Source: Formicarius rufipectus (lineage: Eukaryota; Chordata; Aves; Passeriformes; Formicariidae). Taken from it: DNA of 64,000 nucleotides. The notes beneath the pieces were generated by a model. The model was not told the origin of the DNA. It was given only the letters and a program-made list of their open reading frames with translations, and ran no database searches. Position 1 is the stretch's first letter, and each line of letters begins with the position of its first letter. This document shows, piece by piece, positions 63,145 to 64,000 of this stretch. Made by a program: the position numbers and the translations under genes. Where the stretch lies: contig VXAU01002298.1 in assembly GCA_013399695.1 (NCBI GenBank), positions 248,001 to 312,000 on the forward strand, in the 5' to 3' direction.

Positions 63145-64000
63145 TTAAATAATGGTCAAAAATCCCTCACTATCTTACTTATATTTTGGATGAAAGTCTC
63201 AAAAATAGATCCCACAGAGTTGTTGGAAATTTTACAATTTCTTCACTGTAACCAAACCAAGCTACTTTGACGAGATGTAAAAGAAGTTCATTGATAAATA
63301 ATAAAAACTTATTTTTAATAGTTTTAGTAAGCTTTGGTTTAAACAGGTAAGGAATATACTTTTTCTCTCAAATGGGTTTATGGAAATGCTTGGTCCTTGG
63401 GTTTTTGGTTATATTTTTTGGGTATTTTTTTCCCCAGAGTTGCTTATTGTAATTTTAGCTTCCAGTGCTCCACTGGATAAAGACTCAAATAAGACTTTTG
63501 GCTTTTACCTATATTTTATATGTAACTTATGAGGTTACAGAGAGGTAAAGGAACACAAAAACTTTCTTTTTGTAATATTGTATAATCATTATTAGCTGTA
63601 ACTCTCCAGAGTTTGTGGAATCTTGTGAAACCAGAATTTATTTTTACTGTTTTAAGTGAAACTCCATCTGACCCAGCCAAGAAAATTTATCAGGATATTT
63701 TGGACTCATATTTTGATACTAATCACACTTAAAAGCTTAAGCTCATAAAGATTATTGTAAAAAAGCTAAGAAGATAATTAAAAATTCACATAATTTTGAT
63801 TAATCTATACATAATATTATACTTTTCTGCAGTGTTTCAATATTTCCTTTCAGTAAACTGGTCATAAAGCATCATATAATGAGTAAAATTATTCTAACAT
63901 ATGTTACAAAAGAATCTTTCCTCTTTGAAACCCCTCTTTTCTTAGTCTTGCTGGCCCAGAAGTGTATTCTTAATGAATGAATAAATAAATTGAAACATCT

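Larger units (their letters stand above)
60438..64000. other. Gene-free unique stretch with T/G-rich tracts
   Basis: No supported gene. T/G-rich simple sequence lies at 60721-60789 and 62949-63144, a T-run at 60814-60824, a (TAA)n patch with an N at 61208-61239, and an A-run at 62765-62781. The segment 61740-62260 has little simple sequence and contains a palindromic double E-box. The open frame 62436-62621 is short and unrecognised. Confidence 0.55.

Noticed and set aside
1..64000. CRISPR array, bacterial operon, tRNA or rRNA genes.
   Set aside because: No regularly spaced repeats, no tRNA A/B box pairs or rRNA blocks that I could see, and the repeat content is clearly avian nuclear DNA.

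Overview
The window looks like AT-rich, gene-poor nuclear DNA from a bird. The evidence is the repeats. There are several 3'-end fragments of CR1 LINEs, the main avian retrotransposon, some with the typical 3' terminus built on repeated ATTCTATG-like octamers. There is also one solo LTR that resembles a widespread avian endogenous retrovirus LTR. The CR1 at 37936-38196 resembles copies I associate with songbirds, so a passerine is my best guess; this is inference from memory and was not searched.

I found no protein-coding gene, rRNA, tRNA or CRISPR array that I can support. No open frame is longer than about 130 codons, none matches a cellular family I recognise, and many lack an ATG. This fits an intergenic desert or the inside of a very large intron. 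Coding-like signals are weak and local: two short open segments joined by a well-formed 80-nt intron at 17358-17715, a 99-codon open segment behind a good 3' splice site at 59848-60147, and a cysteine-rich 78-codon segment at 34248-34484.

Layout. 1-10 kb: unique sequence with two small CR1 remnants (4231-4452 plus, 6615-6690 minus). 10-15.4 kb: a solo LTR (10059-10635), two diverged copies of an unidentified ~280-bp direct repeat (11325-11620 and 14442-14718), and a 440-bp CR1 (14955-15397). 15.4-37.9 kb: mostly unique sequence, with the split open frame, a purine minisatellite broken by an N, and a near-perfect hairpin at 35993-36041. 37.9-38.9 kb: two CR1 fragments of different subfamilies. 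39-49.8 kb: unique sequence with two gaps. 49.8-51.9 kb: a CR1 inside a locus that is present twice, with single Ns exactly at the breakpoints, almost certainly an assembly error. 52-64 kb: unique sequence with an A/C-only tract, a small CR1 3' end at 60358-60437, a palindromic double E-box at 62118-62135, and T/G-rich tracts near the end.

There is no operon-like or multi-gene system here. The items most worth checking are the false duplication, the paired repeat, the hairpin and the split open frame.
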